In this document: one piece after another, positions 52,623 through 62,200 of the stretch
How positions within the stretch are numbered: the first letter of the stretch is position 1
Layout of the letters: each line of letters starts with the position of its first letter
Origin: Chitinophaga sp. YR573
GTDB lineage: Bacteria; Bacteroidota; Bacteroidia; Chitinophagales; Chitinophagaceae
DNA length: 64,000 nt
NCBI RefSeq assembly: GCF_900110995.1
Contig: NZ_FOJF01000003.1
Location: 620,001 to 684,000 of the forward strand
Direction: 5' to 3'
The notes under the pieces: model-generated
Told to the model about the DNA's origin: nothing
What the model saw: the letters and a program-made list of their open reading frames with translations, nothing else
Database searches by the model: none
Position numbers and translations under genes: made by a program

Positions 52623-53246
52623 TTACTTGTAATATACTTTTAAAGTAGGATGTAATTGCTGATTTTTATGATTACTGCTGGCAAACATAAGTGCACGATA
52701 GAAATTTTCATTCTGTAACCTGATCATAAAACCATAATTGTTGGCCGGCTCTTTCACCATATTACCTACCATGGCAGTAACGTCGATCACATAATCCTGG
52801 GTTGCTGATGTACTGGCTGGTATTGCCACCTGGTTTTCAGTTATAACGGAAGGTTGGTTGTTCCATGTTACAGAATCTGCTTTCCAGGGAGAGGATACGG
52901 GTATCAGGTAACCATCATTGGCTCCTGAAAGCTGCGAATGCTGCGGATTATTTCCCTGATCGGTAATATGGTACAAATAGAGTTCTGCCTTGGTCACCTT
53001 TGCCTTTACCGGTATGGAAGACAGATCGAAACGGATTAGTCCCCTGCAATCAGCCGGGGTACCATCGAATGTCCAGGCCATAATCGCAATTTTATTGTCA
53101 TAGTTTAGGTTCCTGTCGGGATGGAATTGATGTACATAGGTATCTTCGCCTTTTTCCGGGCGTTGTACCAGTACTTTGCTGTATTTACAGCTGGTAATTG
53201 AAAAAGCCAATAAAACGAATGGGATAAAGGATTTTACGAATTTCAT
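52623..53246 (-). CDS. DNRLRE-domain surface lipoprotein
   Basis: 207 residues. Lipobox Cys20 (AFSITSC) gives a lipid anchor. The single domain has TYVHQFHPDRNLNYDNKIAI and GLIRFDLSSIPVKAKVTKAE, the DNRLRE (CBM-like jelly-roll) signature, ending PTLKVYYK. Such domains are carried by secreted or surface proteins that bind carbohydrate or mineral surfaces. It precedes the isochorismatase-like hydrolase by 15 bases. The function is unknown. Confidence 0.88.
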   Translation of the reverse strand: MKFVKSFIPFVLLAFSITSCKYSKVLVQRPEKGEDTYVHQFHPDRNLNYDNKIAIMAWTFDGTPADCRGLIRFDLSSIPVKAKVTKAELYLYHITDQGNNPQHSQLSGANDGYLIPVSSPWKADSVTWNNQPSVITENQVAIPASTSATQDYVIDVTAMVGNMVKEPANNYGFMIRLQNENFYRALMFASSNHKNQQLHPTLKVYYK

Positions 53247-53396
53247 ATAGGTATATTTGATATAATCCTGCTAAAATAAAAATTAATACCGGGATCAGCA
53301 AGCCAGGCCATAAACAAGGTTGCTGAAACGACATTCATAGATAATGAATTGTATGCTTAACGGGAATTGTGTTCTAAACAACTGGATTATAGGCTA

Positions 53397-53420
53397 AAGT
53401 GCACTTAGGTGCGCTTTTTT
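53397..53420 (+). terminator. Orphan terminator in the DUF1223 upstream region
   Basis: AAGTGCAC-TTAG-GTGCGCTT followed by TTTT on the plus strand, with no plus-strand gene in the preceding 1.4 kb. A TATATTTG box lies at 53252-53259. A short RNA from 53265 to 53420 would fit. Confidence 0.5.
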
Positions 53421-53512
53421 CGTTTAAATTAGTATTGTCCAATTCACCCCTTCATTTACCTGATTCCCGTCTTAATCTGCCTAAGTGGAATACCTTCTGC
53501 TGGTCATCAGGC

Positions 53513-53520
53513 TACTTTTG
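53513..53520 (+). promoter_or_regulatory. Candidate -7 box (TACTTTTG) of the DUF1223-DUF6130-LytS-LytTR operon
   Basis: Matches TAnnTTTG, 31 bases upstream of the ATG at 53551. A -33 element is not obvious. Confidence 0.45.
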
Positions 53521-53550
53521 AAATAGTTTTGTGGAAACAATCAGAGAAAC

Positions 53551-54306
53551 ATGAAAACGATCAGATTTTTTGTACTCACTTCTTTTCTCATTATTAGCGC
53601 ATTTTCTCTTTCTGCCTGTATGGGGCAGGATACACTTAAAAGCGCGGGTGGGAATGGTTTTGCCGTGCTGGAGCTTTTTACATCGGAAGGATGTTCCAGT
53701 TGTCCGCCGGCAGATGAGTTGATGGCTAAAATACAACAGGAGACGGCAGGTAAGGAAGTTTATTTACTGGCTTATCACGTTGATTACTGGGATAGGATGG
53801 GGTGGAAAGATGCTTTCAGTAATGCGGATTATTCCAGGAGACAGTCGCAGTATGCAAGCTGGCTGAACACAGCACAAATTTATACACCGCAGATTGTTAT
53901 AAATGGCAGATCTGAGTTTGTAGGTTCTGATGGATCTGCTATCCGCCATACGATTGCTGAACAACTGGCAATTAACAAGGAAGTGGCGCTGGCGCTAAAG
54001 GTACATCAGGATGGTGTTGTAGAATATCAGGTAACAGGAGCGCAGAAAGGCAGTGATTTAGTGATCGCTGTTGTGCGGAAAGAGGCACAAAGCAAAGTAG
54101 CACGTGGGGAAAATGCAGGACGCTCTCTTTCACATGTACAGATTGTATCTGCATTACAGGTTGAACCCATAAAAACAAAAGGAAGTACAAAGGTTAAACT
54201 GCCAAAGGGGTTTGATACTGCAAACTGGGAAGTACTGGGGTTAATACAAAACCACAACAATGGTAGCATTTCAGCAGCTGCTAAGGCTGATCTGAATAAT
54301 AAATAA
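53551..54306 (+). CDS. DUF1223 secreted thioredoxin-like protein
   Basis: 251 residues. The signal peptide ends with a possible lipobox (Cys23 in SLSAC). Mature sequence LELFTSEGCSSCPPADELMA carries the family's CxxC pair (Cys48/51) in a thioredoxin-like fold, followed by LAYHVDYWDRMGWKDAFSNA and IYTPQIVINGRSEFVGSDGS. DUF1223 proteins are periplasmic, likely disulfide or redox acting, with no established substrate. It is first of four same-strand genes (gaps 15, 4 and an overlap), the others being DUF6130 and a kinase/regulator pair. Confidence 0.88.
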   Translation: MKTIRFFVLTSFLIISAFSLSACMGQDTLKSAGGNGFAVLELFTSEGCSSCPPADELMAKIQQETAGKEVYLLAYHVDYWDRMGWKDAFSNADYSRRQSQYASWLNTAQIYTPQIVINGRSEFVGSDGSAIRHTIAEQLAINKEVALALKVHQDGVVEYQVTGAQKGSDLVIAVVRKEAQSKVARGENAGRSLSHVQIVSALQVEPIKTKGSTKVKLPKGFDTANWEVLGLIQNHNNGSISAAAKADLNNK

Positions 54307-54321
54307 TTAAAAGATACAAAA

Positions 54322-54777
54322 ATGAGAATCACACATTTTATTATCACAGCGTGTTTATCAGCAGGTCTTACTTTTACTGCTAATGCGCAATCCGCAAAGG
54401 ACATCCGGGGCGCGGCTCCGGTCGTACAGCTAACTTCAGAACCAGATCCTGTATTAGTGGTAGATCAGCCCCTTGCTGAGCCGCTTACCCAGGGTAGGGT
54501 AGTGGTGCAGTACCGCACAGAAAACCTGCGTATTCTGCCTGTTTATGGCGCTGCTGCAAAGAATGTTTCTCCGCGTATAGGCCACCTGCATATTACCGTG
54601 GATGACACTCCCTGGCATTGGGCTGATGCAAGCAATGAGCCGCTTATTATAAATGGGTTCACTGCCGGTACGCACAAGATTCTGGTGGAACTGGCAGATC
54701 CGACACATAAGATTATCACCCGCAAAACTATTACCTTCATAGTTCCGGAATCGAAGGGTATGGAAATGCATCACTGA
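54322..54777 (+). CDS. DUF6130 secreted protein
   Basis: 151 residues with a signal peptide (ITACLSAGLTFTANAQ). The domain reads ISPRIGHLHITVDDTPWHWA-like (actual: VSPRIGHLHITVDDTPWHWA), then NGFTAGTHKILVELADPTHK and KTITFIVPESKG, ending in MEMHH. The paired His and Met near the end, with HLHI in the core, suggest copper or other soft-metal binding, but this is inference. It is 15 bases after the DUF1223 gene and 4 before the kinase gene, so clearly one transcript. Confidence 0.85.
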   Translation: MRITHFIITACLSAGLTFTANAQSAKDIRGAAPVVQLTSEPDPVLVVDQPLAEPLTQGRVVVQYRTENLRILPVYGAAAKNVSPRIGHLHITVDDTPWHWADASNEPLIINGFTAGTHKILVELADPTHKIITRKTITFIVPESKGMEMHH

Positions 54778-54781
54778 TACG

Positions 54782-55807
54782 TTGTCTATGAACAAAGGAA
54801 AATTTAAGATCCCGAATAAAGTAATATGGGCCAGCTCGGCATTTGTAGGCATACTTGCTTCTGTTCCTAAAATTGCCGAGCATCATTTTAATACTTATGA
54901 AGCTATTATCAATTCTTTAGTAACCTTTCTGTTTGCTGTTTTTATCTGGTATTATAATATTCTTACACTGCCGGCTTATTCTTCACGGGATGTTGCGAAT
55001 GGGTTTTCAGTTGTACGCCTGGTTAAAAGTTTATTATTTGGAATAGCCATCATGTTTCTACTGGCTTGTGTACAGCAGTTCCTGTTATCGCACCTGGATT
55101 TTGGCCCGGTTATGCTGATGATAGAAGTCAGGGGGATCCTGGTGAATCTTACCTTCTATTTATTTCTTCATCTGTTGTATCAGAGCTATCAGAATCAGAA
55201 GGTAGGTATTGAGCTGGAACAAACAAAAACAGATAATCTGGGTGCGCAGTATGAGTTGCTTAAACAACAGGTAAATCCGCATTTCCTTTTTAATAGTCTG
55301 AATACTTTAAAGTACATGGTGGAAAGTAATGATACACATAGCGTAGACTTCATTTTAAAGCTTTCAGACTTTTACCGTTTTACATTGGAAAGCCGGAAAC
55401 TGAATCTGATCAGGCTTACAGAAGAACTGGAAATTATTGACGCATACATGTTTCTGCTGAAGGCCCGTTTTGAGGAAGGGATTGATCTTTCTATTACTAT
55501 TGATCAGGAATATTATGAATCACTCATCCCTCCTTTTACATTACAACTGCTGATAGAAAACTGTATCAAGCATAATGTGGTTTCATTGGAATATCCTTTA
55601 CAGATAAGGATATATTCAGAGAATGATTGTATCGTTGTAGAAAACGGTATCCGGCTGAAAAGAATCCCGGAAGCTTCTACAGGAGTGGGGCTGGAGAATA
55701 TCAATCAGCGTTATATTCATCTTTTGAATAAGAAAATTGAAATCCGGTCGGATGAAAAAGTATTTAGCATAAAACTGCCCGTTATACATGAAAATCATCA
55801 TCATTGA
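54782..55807 (+). CDS. LytS-type sensor histidine kinase (third copy)
   Basis: 341 residues (an ATG two codons in is equally possible). Four membrane helices lie within residues 15-135, then QQVNPHFLFNSLNTLKYMV with His167, N-box LIENCIKHNVV and glycine box GVGLENINQRY. It is less like the other two kinases in the window than they are like each other. It overlaps the regulator by 20 bases. It shares a transcript with secreted DUF1223 and DUF6130 proteins, so it may sense a related periplasmic condition. Confidence 0.92.
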   Translation: MSMNKGKFKIPNKVIWASSAFVGILASVPKIAEHHFNTYEAIINSLVTFLFAVFIWYYNILTLPAYSSRDVANGFSVVRLVKSLLFGIAIMFLLACVQQFLLSHLDFGPVMLMIEVRGILVNLTFYLFLHLLYQSYQNQKVGIELEQTKTDNLGAQYELLKQQVNPHFLFNSLNTLKYMVESNDTHSVDFILKLSDFYRFTLESRKLNLIRLTEELEIIDAYMFLLKARFEEGIDLSITIDQEYYESLIPPFTLQLLIENCIKHNVVSLEYPLQIRIYSENDCIVVENGIRLKRIPEASTGVGLENINQRYIHLLNKKIEIRSDEKVFSIKLPVIHENHHH

Positions 55808-56549
55808 AGACGAATTGAAGGCTGCAAAATCATTGGCAAACCTGATATCCAAAATTAAGCCTGATGCTAAAATAGTGGCTCAATTACAGAGTGTTGAGAG
55901 TGCTGTGAATTATCTGTCAGAGAATGAAGAGCCGGAGTTGATCTTTATGGATATACAGCTTTCGGATGGGGTATGTTTCGATATTTTTAAAGCAGTGAAG
56001 GTACATTGCCCTATTATATTCTGTACTGCTTACGGAGAGTATGCCATGGAAGCTATTAAAGCCAATGGTATTGATTATTTGTTAAAACCTTTTTCAAAAG
56101 ATGATCTGCAGGCGGCACTGGAAAAGGTGGATAATTTTAAGAACTTTTTTCAGCAGCATTCCCAGCCTGATCTGGATGGATTATTAAAAAGGGTGGGACT
56201 GGATGAGGGTAAAAAGAGCTTCCTGGTTTTTAAGAATAATAAATATACCACGATACAAACGGAAACAATAGCATTCTTCTTTATCAAGTATGAATCAGCT
56301 ACTATCATGACTTTGCAGGGACAGGAATATCCTATTGCACAGTCATTGGACCAGATACAGGCGCTGTTATCTCCTAAACAATTTTACAGACTCAACAGGC
56401 AATACCTCATTAATTTTAGTGCGATAAAAGAAGTAGAACATTACTTCGCGAGAAAGTTATTGGTGAAACTGGTGGTTGCCAGTCCAGAGAAACTACTGAT
56501 AGGAAAAGAGAAAACAACTGCCTTTTTAAGCTGGTTGGAGAACCGGTAA
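55788..56549 (+). CDS. LytTR-family response regulator (third copy)
   Basis: 253 residues. Receiver Asp55 is in LIFMDIQLSDG, the switch region in VHCPIIFCTAYGEYAMEAIK and Lys in YLLKPFSK; LytTR domain with FYRLNRQYLINFSAIKEVEH. It is the last gene of the DUF1223-DUF6130-LytS operon. The ohr gene 124 bases downstream has its own promoter and may be a target. Confidence 0.92.
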   Translation: MKIIIIEDELKAAKSLANLISKIKPDAKIVAQLQSVESAVNYLSENEEPELIFMDIQLSDGVCFDIFKAVKVHCPIIFCTAYGEYAMEAIKANGIDYLLKPFSKDDLQAALEKVDNFKNFFQQHSQPDLDGLLKRVGLDEGKKSFLVFKNNKYTTIQTETIAFFFIKYESATIMTLQGQEYPIAQSLDQIQALLSPKQFYRLNRQYLINFSAIKEVEHYFARKLLVKLVVASPEKLLIGKEKTTAFLSWLENR

Positions 56550-56609
56550 ATTTCAGGTATCAAAATGGCTAATTCAGGATAAACTATGCCTACCTGGTCC
56601 ATTTGTTGG

Positions 56610-56640
56610 TTTGAGTTGGTTTGATACAGGGATACCTTTG
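56610..56640 (+). promoter_or_regulatory. Full Bacteroidota promoter of the ohr gene
   Basis: TTTG at 56610-56613, 19 bases, TACCTTTG at 56633-56640: an exact match to TTTG-N19-TAnnTTTG, 33 bases before the ATG at 56674. Confidence 0.85.
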
Positions 56641-56673
56641 GTGCATCATTTTAATAATTAAAAAAACAAAGCA

Positions 56674-57102
56674 ATGCAAAGTAACATTCCTCAGATCGAA
56701 AAAGTATTATATACTGCTAAGACACATACAACAGGTGGCCGTGAAGGAGCCTCTGTTAGTTCAGATGGTCATCTGGACATTAAGCTTTCAAGTCCTGGTA
56801 CAAAAGGTACCGGTACAAATCCGGAACAGTTGTTCGCCGCGGGCTGGTCAGCTTGTTTTATAGGTGCGATGGGTATTGCCGCAGGTAAGATGAAAGTGAC
56901 AATTCCTGCTGATCGTTCTGTTGATGCAGAAGTGGATTTAGGAACGATTGGTGACGGGTATTTTCTGCAGGCGCGTCTTAATGTAAGTTTGCCGGGATTG
57001 GATAGGGAAGTAGCGCAGGCAATCATTGCCGAAGCGCATCAGACATGTCCTTATTCCAAACTTACACGGGGTAATATTAATGTGACATTTAACCTGGTTT
57101 AA
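56674..57102 (+). CDS. Organic hydroperoxide resistance protein (Ohr/OsmC)
   Basis: 142 residues. The catalytic peroxidatic Cys61 is in NPEQLFAAGWSACFIGAMG and the resolving Cys125 in AEAHQTCPYSKLTRG; Arg23 and Glu51 of the Ohr active site are also present (TTGGREG, NPEQLF). Both Cys and the Arg/Glu pair distinguish Ohr from OsmC proper. It reduces organic hydroperoxides with lipoylated protein as electron donor. It has its own promoter and terminator. No OhrR is adjacent; the LytTR regulator upstream is a possible controller. Confidence 0.93.
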   Translation: MQSNIPQIEKVLYTAKTHTTGGREGASVSSDGHLDIKLSSPGTKGTGTNPEQLFAAGWSACFIGAMGIAAGKMKVTIPADRSVDAEVDLGTIGDGYFLQARLNVSLPGLDREVAQAIIAEAHQTCPYSKLTRGNINVTFNLV

Positions 57103-57120
57103 TGATAAAAGGGGTTCAGT

Positions 57121-57163
57121 ACGGCTTCAAAACAGGATCATCCTGTTTTGAAGCCGTTTTGTT
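57121..57163 (+). terminator. Terminator of ohr
   Basis: ACGGCTTCAAAACAGGA (57121-57137) pairs perfectly with 57141-57157 around TCA, then TTTGTTT. 17-bp stem, 18 bases after the stop codon. Confidence 0.9.
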
Positions 57164-57270
57164 TCTAATATGACCAACCCAGGGAAATAGTCAAAATAAT
57201 AATAAATATGTTTTAGTATATTTATAGGGGGATAATCTACCTATGTAATTCAGCTAAGGGACTTATAGAT

Positions 57271-57834
57271 ATGTATAAATATCAGGACAGTGATGAGGAA
57301 CTGCTGCAACGATTGCAGCTAAACCGGGATGCTACGGCATTTACATCTCTGTATGAGCGTTATTGGGAGAAACTGGTAACCCTTGCCTATATTCGTCTTC
57401 AATCTACAATGGATGCACAGGAAGTAGTACAGGAGGTTTTCCTGGATATCTGGAAAAGATCAGATAATATACATATACGCCATTCTTTCCATACATACAT
57501 CTCTGCTGCACTTAAATATAAGATCATCACTTTTCTGGCCAGGCGTAAACATGAAACCGATCGTCAGGCTATGCTTAATCAGTCTGAAACTGATACCAGT
57601 ACTGAACAGTGGCTCAGTTACCAGCAACTCCGGGATGAACTGGAAAATACGGTAAGAGCCTTACCAGAGAAATGCCAGCTGGTATTCCGTTTGAGCCGCG
57701 AAAACGGGCTCAGCGAAAAACAAATAGCGGCCACCCTTAATATCTCCGTAAAAACGGTAGAAGCCCATATGAGCAGGGCGCTCAGATCCCTGCGTACTTC
57801 CCTGAGACATCTCTATTTCTTCTTCTTCCTCTGA
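57271..57834 (+). CDS. ECF sigma-70 factor, FecI-like
   Basis: 187 residues. Region 2 has FTSLYERYWEKLVTLAYIRL and AQEVVQEVFLDIWKRSDNI; region 4 has LPEKCQLVFRLSRENGLSEK followed by QIAATLNISVKTVEAHMSRA. Bacteroidota FecI-type factors of this length pair with FecR and a SusC receptor carrying an STN domain. All three lie here in order, so signalling from the outer membrane through FecR to this sigma factor is the expected circuit. Confidence 0.92.
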   Translation: MYKYQDSDEELLQRLQLNRDATAFTSLYERYWEKLVTLAYIRLQSTMDAQEVVQEVFLDIWKRSDNIHIRHSFHTYISAALKYKIITFLARRKHETDRQAMLNQSETDTSTEQWLSYQQLRDELENTVRALPEKCQLVFRLSRENGLSEKQIAATLNISVKTVEAHMSRALRSLRTSLRHLYFFFFL

Positions 57835-57907
57835 GTTAATATTTTTTTTTGACTGGACTAAGGGTAACCGGTCACTTGTAAAGACTATATATAAAAGCGT
57901 CTTTACA

Positions 57908-59050
57908 ATGAGTGATCTGACTCCTGAACAAGTAGCCTTACTGGCGGACAAATTGCTGAAAGGCACTATTAGTCCGGAAGAAAGAGCATTGTTTGAAAAA
58001 TGGTATAATACTCTTCCTGAAGAAGCTATTGAGTGGAATGACGAAACCGTGCATTCCAGGGAGGAACTGCGGAGCCAGATGTTATCTCCCATGCTCCAAT
58101 ATATAAAAGGAGAAAAAACAGTTGTCGGAAAATGGTATTGGGCAGCAGCTTCTTTACTGGTATTAATTATTGCAGGTAGTATTTACTATGCCAAAGAGAA
58201 AAAGGAGCGCCTGCAGGCGGTGAATCAGCCCGCGGTTCATAATAATATCTTACCAGGTAGTAACAAGGCCACACTTACATTGGCCAATGGTAGTGTGATT
58301 GTACTTGAGGATGAACATAGTGGTACACTGGCTAAACAAGGGAGTGTACAGGTTATAAAACTGAATAACGGACAACTGGCTTATAAGGATGGACAGGGTA
58401 AGGATGGGGGACAGCCGGTATCCTTTAATACGCTTTCTACTCCACGTGGGGGACAATACCAGGTTACGCTGCCAGACGGTACTATGGTATGGATGAATGC
58501 CGCCAGTTCGCTTGTTTTCCCGACTGCCTTTACCGGAAAGGACCGTACAGTAAAGTTAAAGGGGGAAGCTTATTTTGAAGTAGCTGCCAATGAGCATCAG
58601 CCATTTATTGTCAGCGTTAATAATATGGAAGTACGGGTACTGGGTACTCATTTTAACGTAATGGCATATGAAGAGGAGCAGGTTGTTAAAACAACCTTGT
58701 TGCAAGGGATGGTAAAAGTGGCTTCCAGCAATAAAGAGGTATTGCTCAAACCCGGGCAGCAGGCAAAAATGAAACATTCGGGTGAAATGAATGTGTTACC
58801 TGTAAATGTAGAAGAGGTAATAGCATGGAAGAATGGAATATTCAGCTTTAATGATGCCACAATAGAAGAAGTTATGCAGCAGATTGCCCGCTGGTATGAT
58901 GCAGAGGTAGTTTATCCTGATGGCGTTCCCAAAGGCCTTTTCCGGGGAGAAATTGACAGAACAGCAGATATTTCAACTGTCTTAAAAATACTGGAAGTAA
59001 GTGGCGTTAAGTTTACTGTAGAGGGACATAAGATATTAGTACGCGCGTAG
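57908..59050 (+). CDS. FecR-type anti-sigma factor
   Basis: 380 residues. The cytoplasmic N-terminus (about 1-75) ends with a membrane helix (WYWAAASLLVLIIAGSIYY, about 77-96). The FecR domain is in the periplasm with LSTPRGGQYQVTLPDGTMVW and TVKLKGEAYFEVAANEHQPF, then the DUF4974 C-terminal domain with IAWKNGIFSFNDATIEEVMQ. It is 73 bases after the sigma gene and before the STN-type SusC, so it would pass the receptor's signal to the sigma factor. Confidence 0.93.
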   Translation: MSDLTPEQVALLADKLLKGTISPEERALFEKWYNTLPEEAIEWNDETVHSREELRSQMLSPMLQYIKGEKTVVGKWYWAAASLLVLIIAGSIYYAKEKKERLQAVNQPAVHNNILPGSNKATLTLANGSVIVLEDEHSGTLAKQGSVQVIKLNNGQLAYKDGQGKDGGQPVSFNTLSTPRGGQYQVTLPDGTMVWMNAASSLVFPTAFTGKDRTVKLKGEAYFEVAANEHQPFIVSVNNMEVRVLGTHFNVMAYEEEQVVKTTLLQGMVKVASSNKEVLLKPGQQAKMKHSGEMNVLPVNVEEVIAWKNGIFSFNDATIEEVMQQIARWYDAEVVYPDGVPKGLFRGEIDRTADISTVLKILEVSGVKFTVEGHKILVRA

Positions 59051-59145
59051 CCAATATATAGAGTAGTATTCAACCAAAATTTTAAATGACGCTTTATGAA
59101 CAATGTACCACCTTGATGTTGCGTACCTGCATTCCCTGTAATGAA

Positions 59146-59171
59146 ACAGGGGCGATTGAGGCCGCCCCTGT
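59146..59171. repeat. Inverted repeat between FecR and SusC genes
   Basis: ACAGGGGCG (59146-59154) and CGCCCCTGT (59163-59171) are exact inverted copies with an 8-base loop. No T-run follows, so a leader hairpin that tunes SusC expression is more likely than a terminator. Confidence 0.55.
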
Positions 59172-59245
59172 AATGTCCGGGTTCTGCGGGTGACAAAAAA
59201 TCCACTGAAGATCAATTATCATTCACACCCAAACACTGCAAATCT

Positions 59246-62200
59246 ATGCAATTGCATGATGATGTAAAAGCCATGCCTGTAAATTGGCTTGATTCGACCA
59301 AAATTAAATATGGCATCGTTGCCCACCGGATTAGAACAGGATATTTCCGGCAACGAAAAATGTTCCTTGTTATGAGAATGATTGTCATTTTGCTTACAAT
59401 TGCCTGTTTGCAGGTAAATGCAGCGGGATATGCACAAAAACTGAGTCTGTCTCTGAAAGACCGCCCGTTGGAGGAGGTTTTGAAGGAGATAAGGGCAAAG
59501 ACCGGTTATAAATTCTTCTACAGACTGGACTTACTTAGTAATGCTAAAAATGTAAGTATCCGGATTGATAACGCAGATCTGCCATATGTGCTGGATATGA
59601 TCTTTAAAGATCAGCCTTTCAGTTACCAGATCGTTAATAAGACGATCATTGTTAAATCCAGGTTGCATGCGGATCTGATAGAGGAGGCTGCCATGCCTAA
59701 CATAACAGTATCCGGAAAGGTCACCGATGCTAAAGGTACCCCCCTGCCCGGGGTCTCTGTTCAGATAAAAGGGACTTCCAAAGGGGCACAAACAAATGCC
59801 AACGGAGAATATCAGCTGGCGGGCATAGATGCCAACGCCATACTGATATTCAGTTACCTCGGTTATCAGTCGCAGGAGCTGCCGGTAAATGGGCGGAGCA
59901 GCATTTCAGTTGCTCTTGTCTCATCATCAATAGGGCTGGGGGATGTAGTCGTAGTCGGATATGGTAAACAATCCCGTAAAAACCTGATCAGCTCTGTTAA
60001 TACGGTAAAAGCAGATGAATTGAATAAAGGGGCCATTACAGACGTTGGACAGCTATTACAGGGTAAAGTTCCCGGCTTGAACGTATCTGCCAGTGGTGAC
60101 CCTAATGCGGTTGCTACAGTGGTATTGCGTGGTGCATCTACCTTAAACAGTTCCCAGGGACCTTTTTATGTGATCGATGGGGTACCTGGTGTGGATATTT
60201 CTGCCATTGCGCCGGACGATATTGCTTCGATTGACGTGTTGAAAGATGCTGCGGCTACTGCTATTTACGGTAACCGTGCGGCTAATGGGGTTATCATGGT
60301 AACCACTAAAAAAGGTAAAAAAGGACAAACAGAGGTTTCTTACAGCGGGTATGTTGGTCTCGAAAAGGTGTCAAATAAGCTGGATATGATGGATGCCTCT
60401 GAATTAAGGGCTTTTCTTACCAGGAACGGAGAGTCTTTTTCTCCTGCTGATGATAAGAGTGCAAATACTAACTGGCAGACTTCCATTCAGCGGAATCAGG
60501 CAGTATCTCATAATCACAATATCTCTTTTAGCGGCGGTGGCGAACATGGTACTTATGCTGCGAGCCTTAACTATACCAAGAAAGAAGGGATTCTTTTAAA
60601 CAGTGATCTGGAACGTGTGATTGCCCATCTGAGTGTTGAACAGTATGCATTGAATGACAAGGTAAGGTTTGGACTGAATGTCACCAATTCAAACAGTACT
60701 GCGAATGATATCCCTTACCGTAATGTTGTATTGCTGCAATCAGCACTTCACCTACCGGTTTCTCCTGTTAAAAATGCGGATGGCAGCTATTTTGAGAACT
60801 TCTCTACGCAAGGTTATTATAATCCTTTATCGATGATCAATAACAGCCAGATGAATGATAAGTATAATAATCTGGTTGGAAGTTTTAATACACAGGTAAA
60901 GCTGCCTTTCGGACTTACCTATGACCTGAATCTTTCTTATATCGGCTTTACTTCATTGCATGGTGAATTTTACAATAAATACTTTACCTCCAATTACAAC
61001 AGCATGTACGATAACCCAAATCCAGGTCTGGGATATCATAACCCGCAAACCTTTGGTGCGAACGGACAGGCAACAAGAAATTCTTATCAGAATACAAGCA
61101 AGATCCTGGAAACCTTTCTTACCTGGAACAGGAATTTCAAACTGCATGCTGTAAATCTTGTATTAGGATATTCATGGCAGAATAATAAAGTGGGCGAAGG
61201 TTTCCAGGTAACGACCAGTAATTTCCCTGTTGATAATGTTGGGTATTCCAACCTGGCATTAAGTAATCCATATGCGATTTCCGGCTTCCAGATTGGATTT
61301 GGTCCAGATGGCGTTTACCAGGAAAATCGCCTGATTTCCAATTTCGCCAGGTTAAATTATGGTTATAATGATAAGTACCTGTTACAGGCTTCTTTGAGAA
61401 GAGACGGGAGTTCTGTATTCGGGGCAAATCACCAATGGGGATATTTCCCGTCAGTGGGTGTGGCATGGAGAATTATACAGGAGGAGTTCATGAAGGAACA
61501 GTCGGTATTTACCGATCTGAAGCTGAGAGCCAGTTATGGTGTTACTGGTAATGCTACCGGTTTTAATGCTTACACGTCAAAGTTTATTTCAGGTACACAG
61601 GGTATATACTATTATAACGGATCAGCTTTAGCTGCCAGTGGTCCTATTCAGGCTGCCAATCCGAATCTGCAATGGGAAAAAACCAGTACAGCTAATATTG
61701 GGGTAGACTTTACTGTCCTGAAGGGCAGACTGAGTGGTTCGGTGGATGTATACAACAAGAAGACTACCGGCATGATCTATTCCTATAAGGTAGATCCTAT
61801 TCTTGTTCCCGCAGGTACTATCGTAGCGAATGGAGGAAGTATGAGCAATAAAGGAATTGAATTGAGCCTGAATGCTACGGTTATAGATCATAAGGATTTC
61901 AGCTGGACCAGCAGTATTAATTTCGCACATAATAAGAATGAGATCACAAGTTTATCCAATCCTTTATTCTCCGGAGGAGACTCTATACTGCTGGCATTCC
62001 CTGAAGGCCTGGGTCAGTCAAGTCATTCCCTTGAGATCTTAAAAGAAGGTAAGCCTTTAGGACAATTTTTCTCGCTTATTTATGCAGGAAAAGATGCTAA
62101 CGGAGTATCACAATATGTAGGAGGAGATGGCAAACTGACTATTACCCCGGCTATCGGTTCAGACTATCATTATATTGGTAATTCCCAACCTAAATTACTA

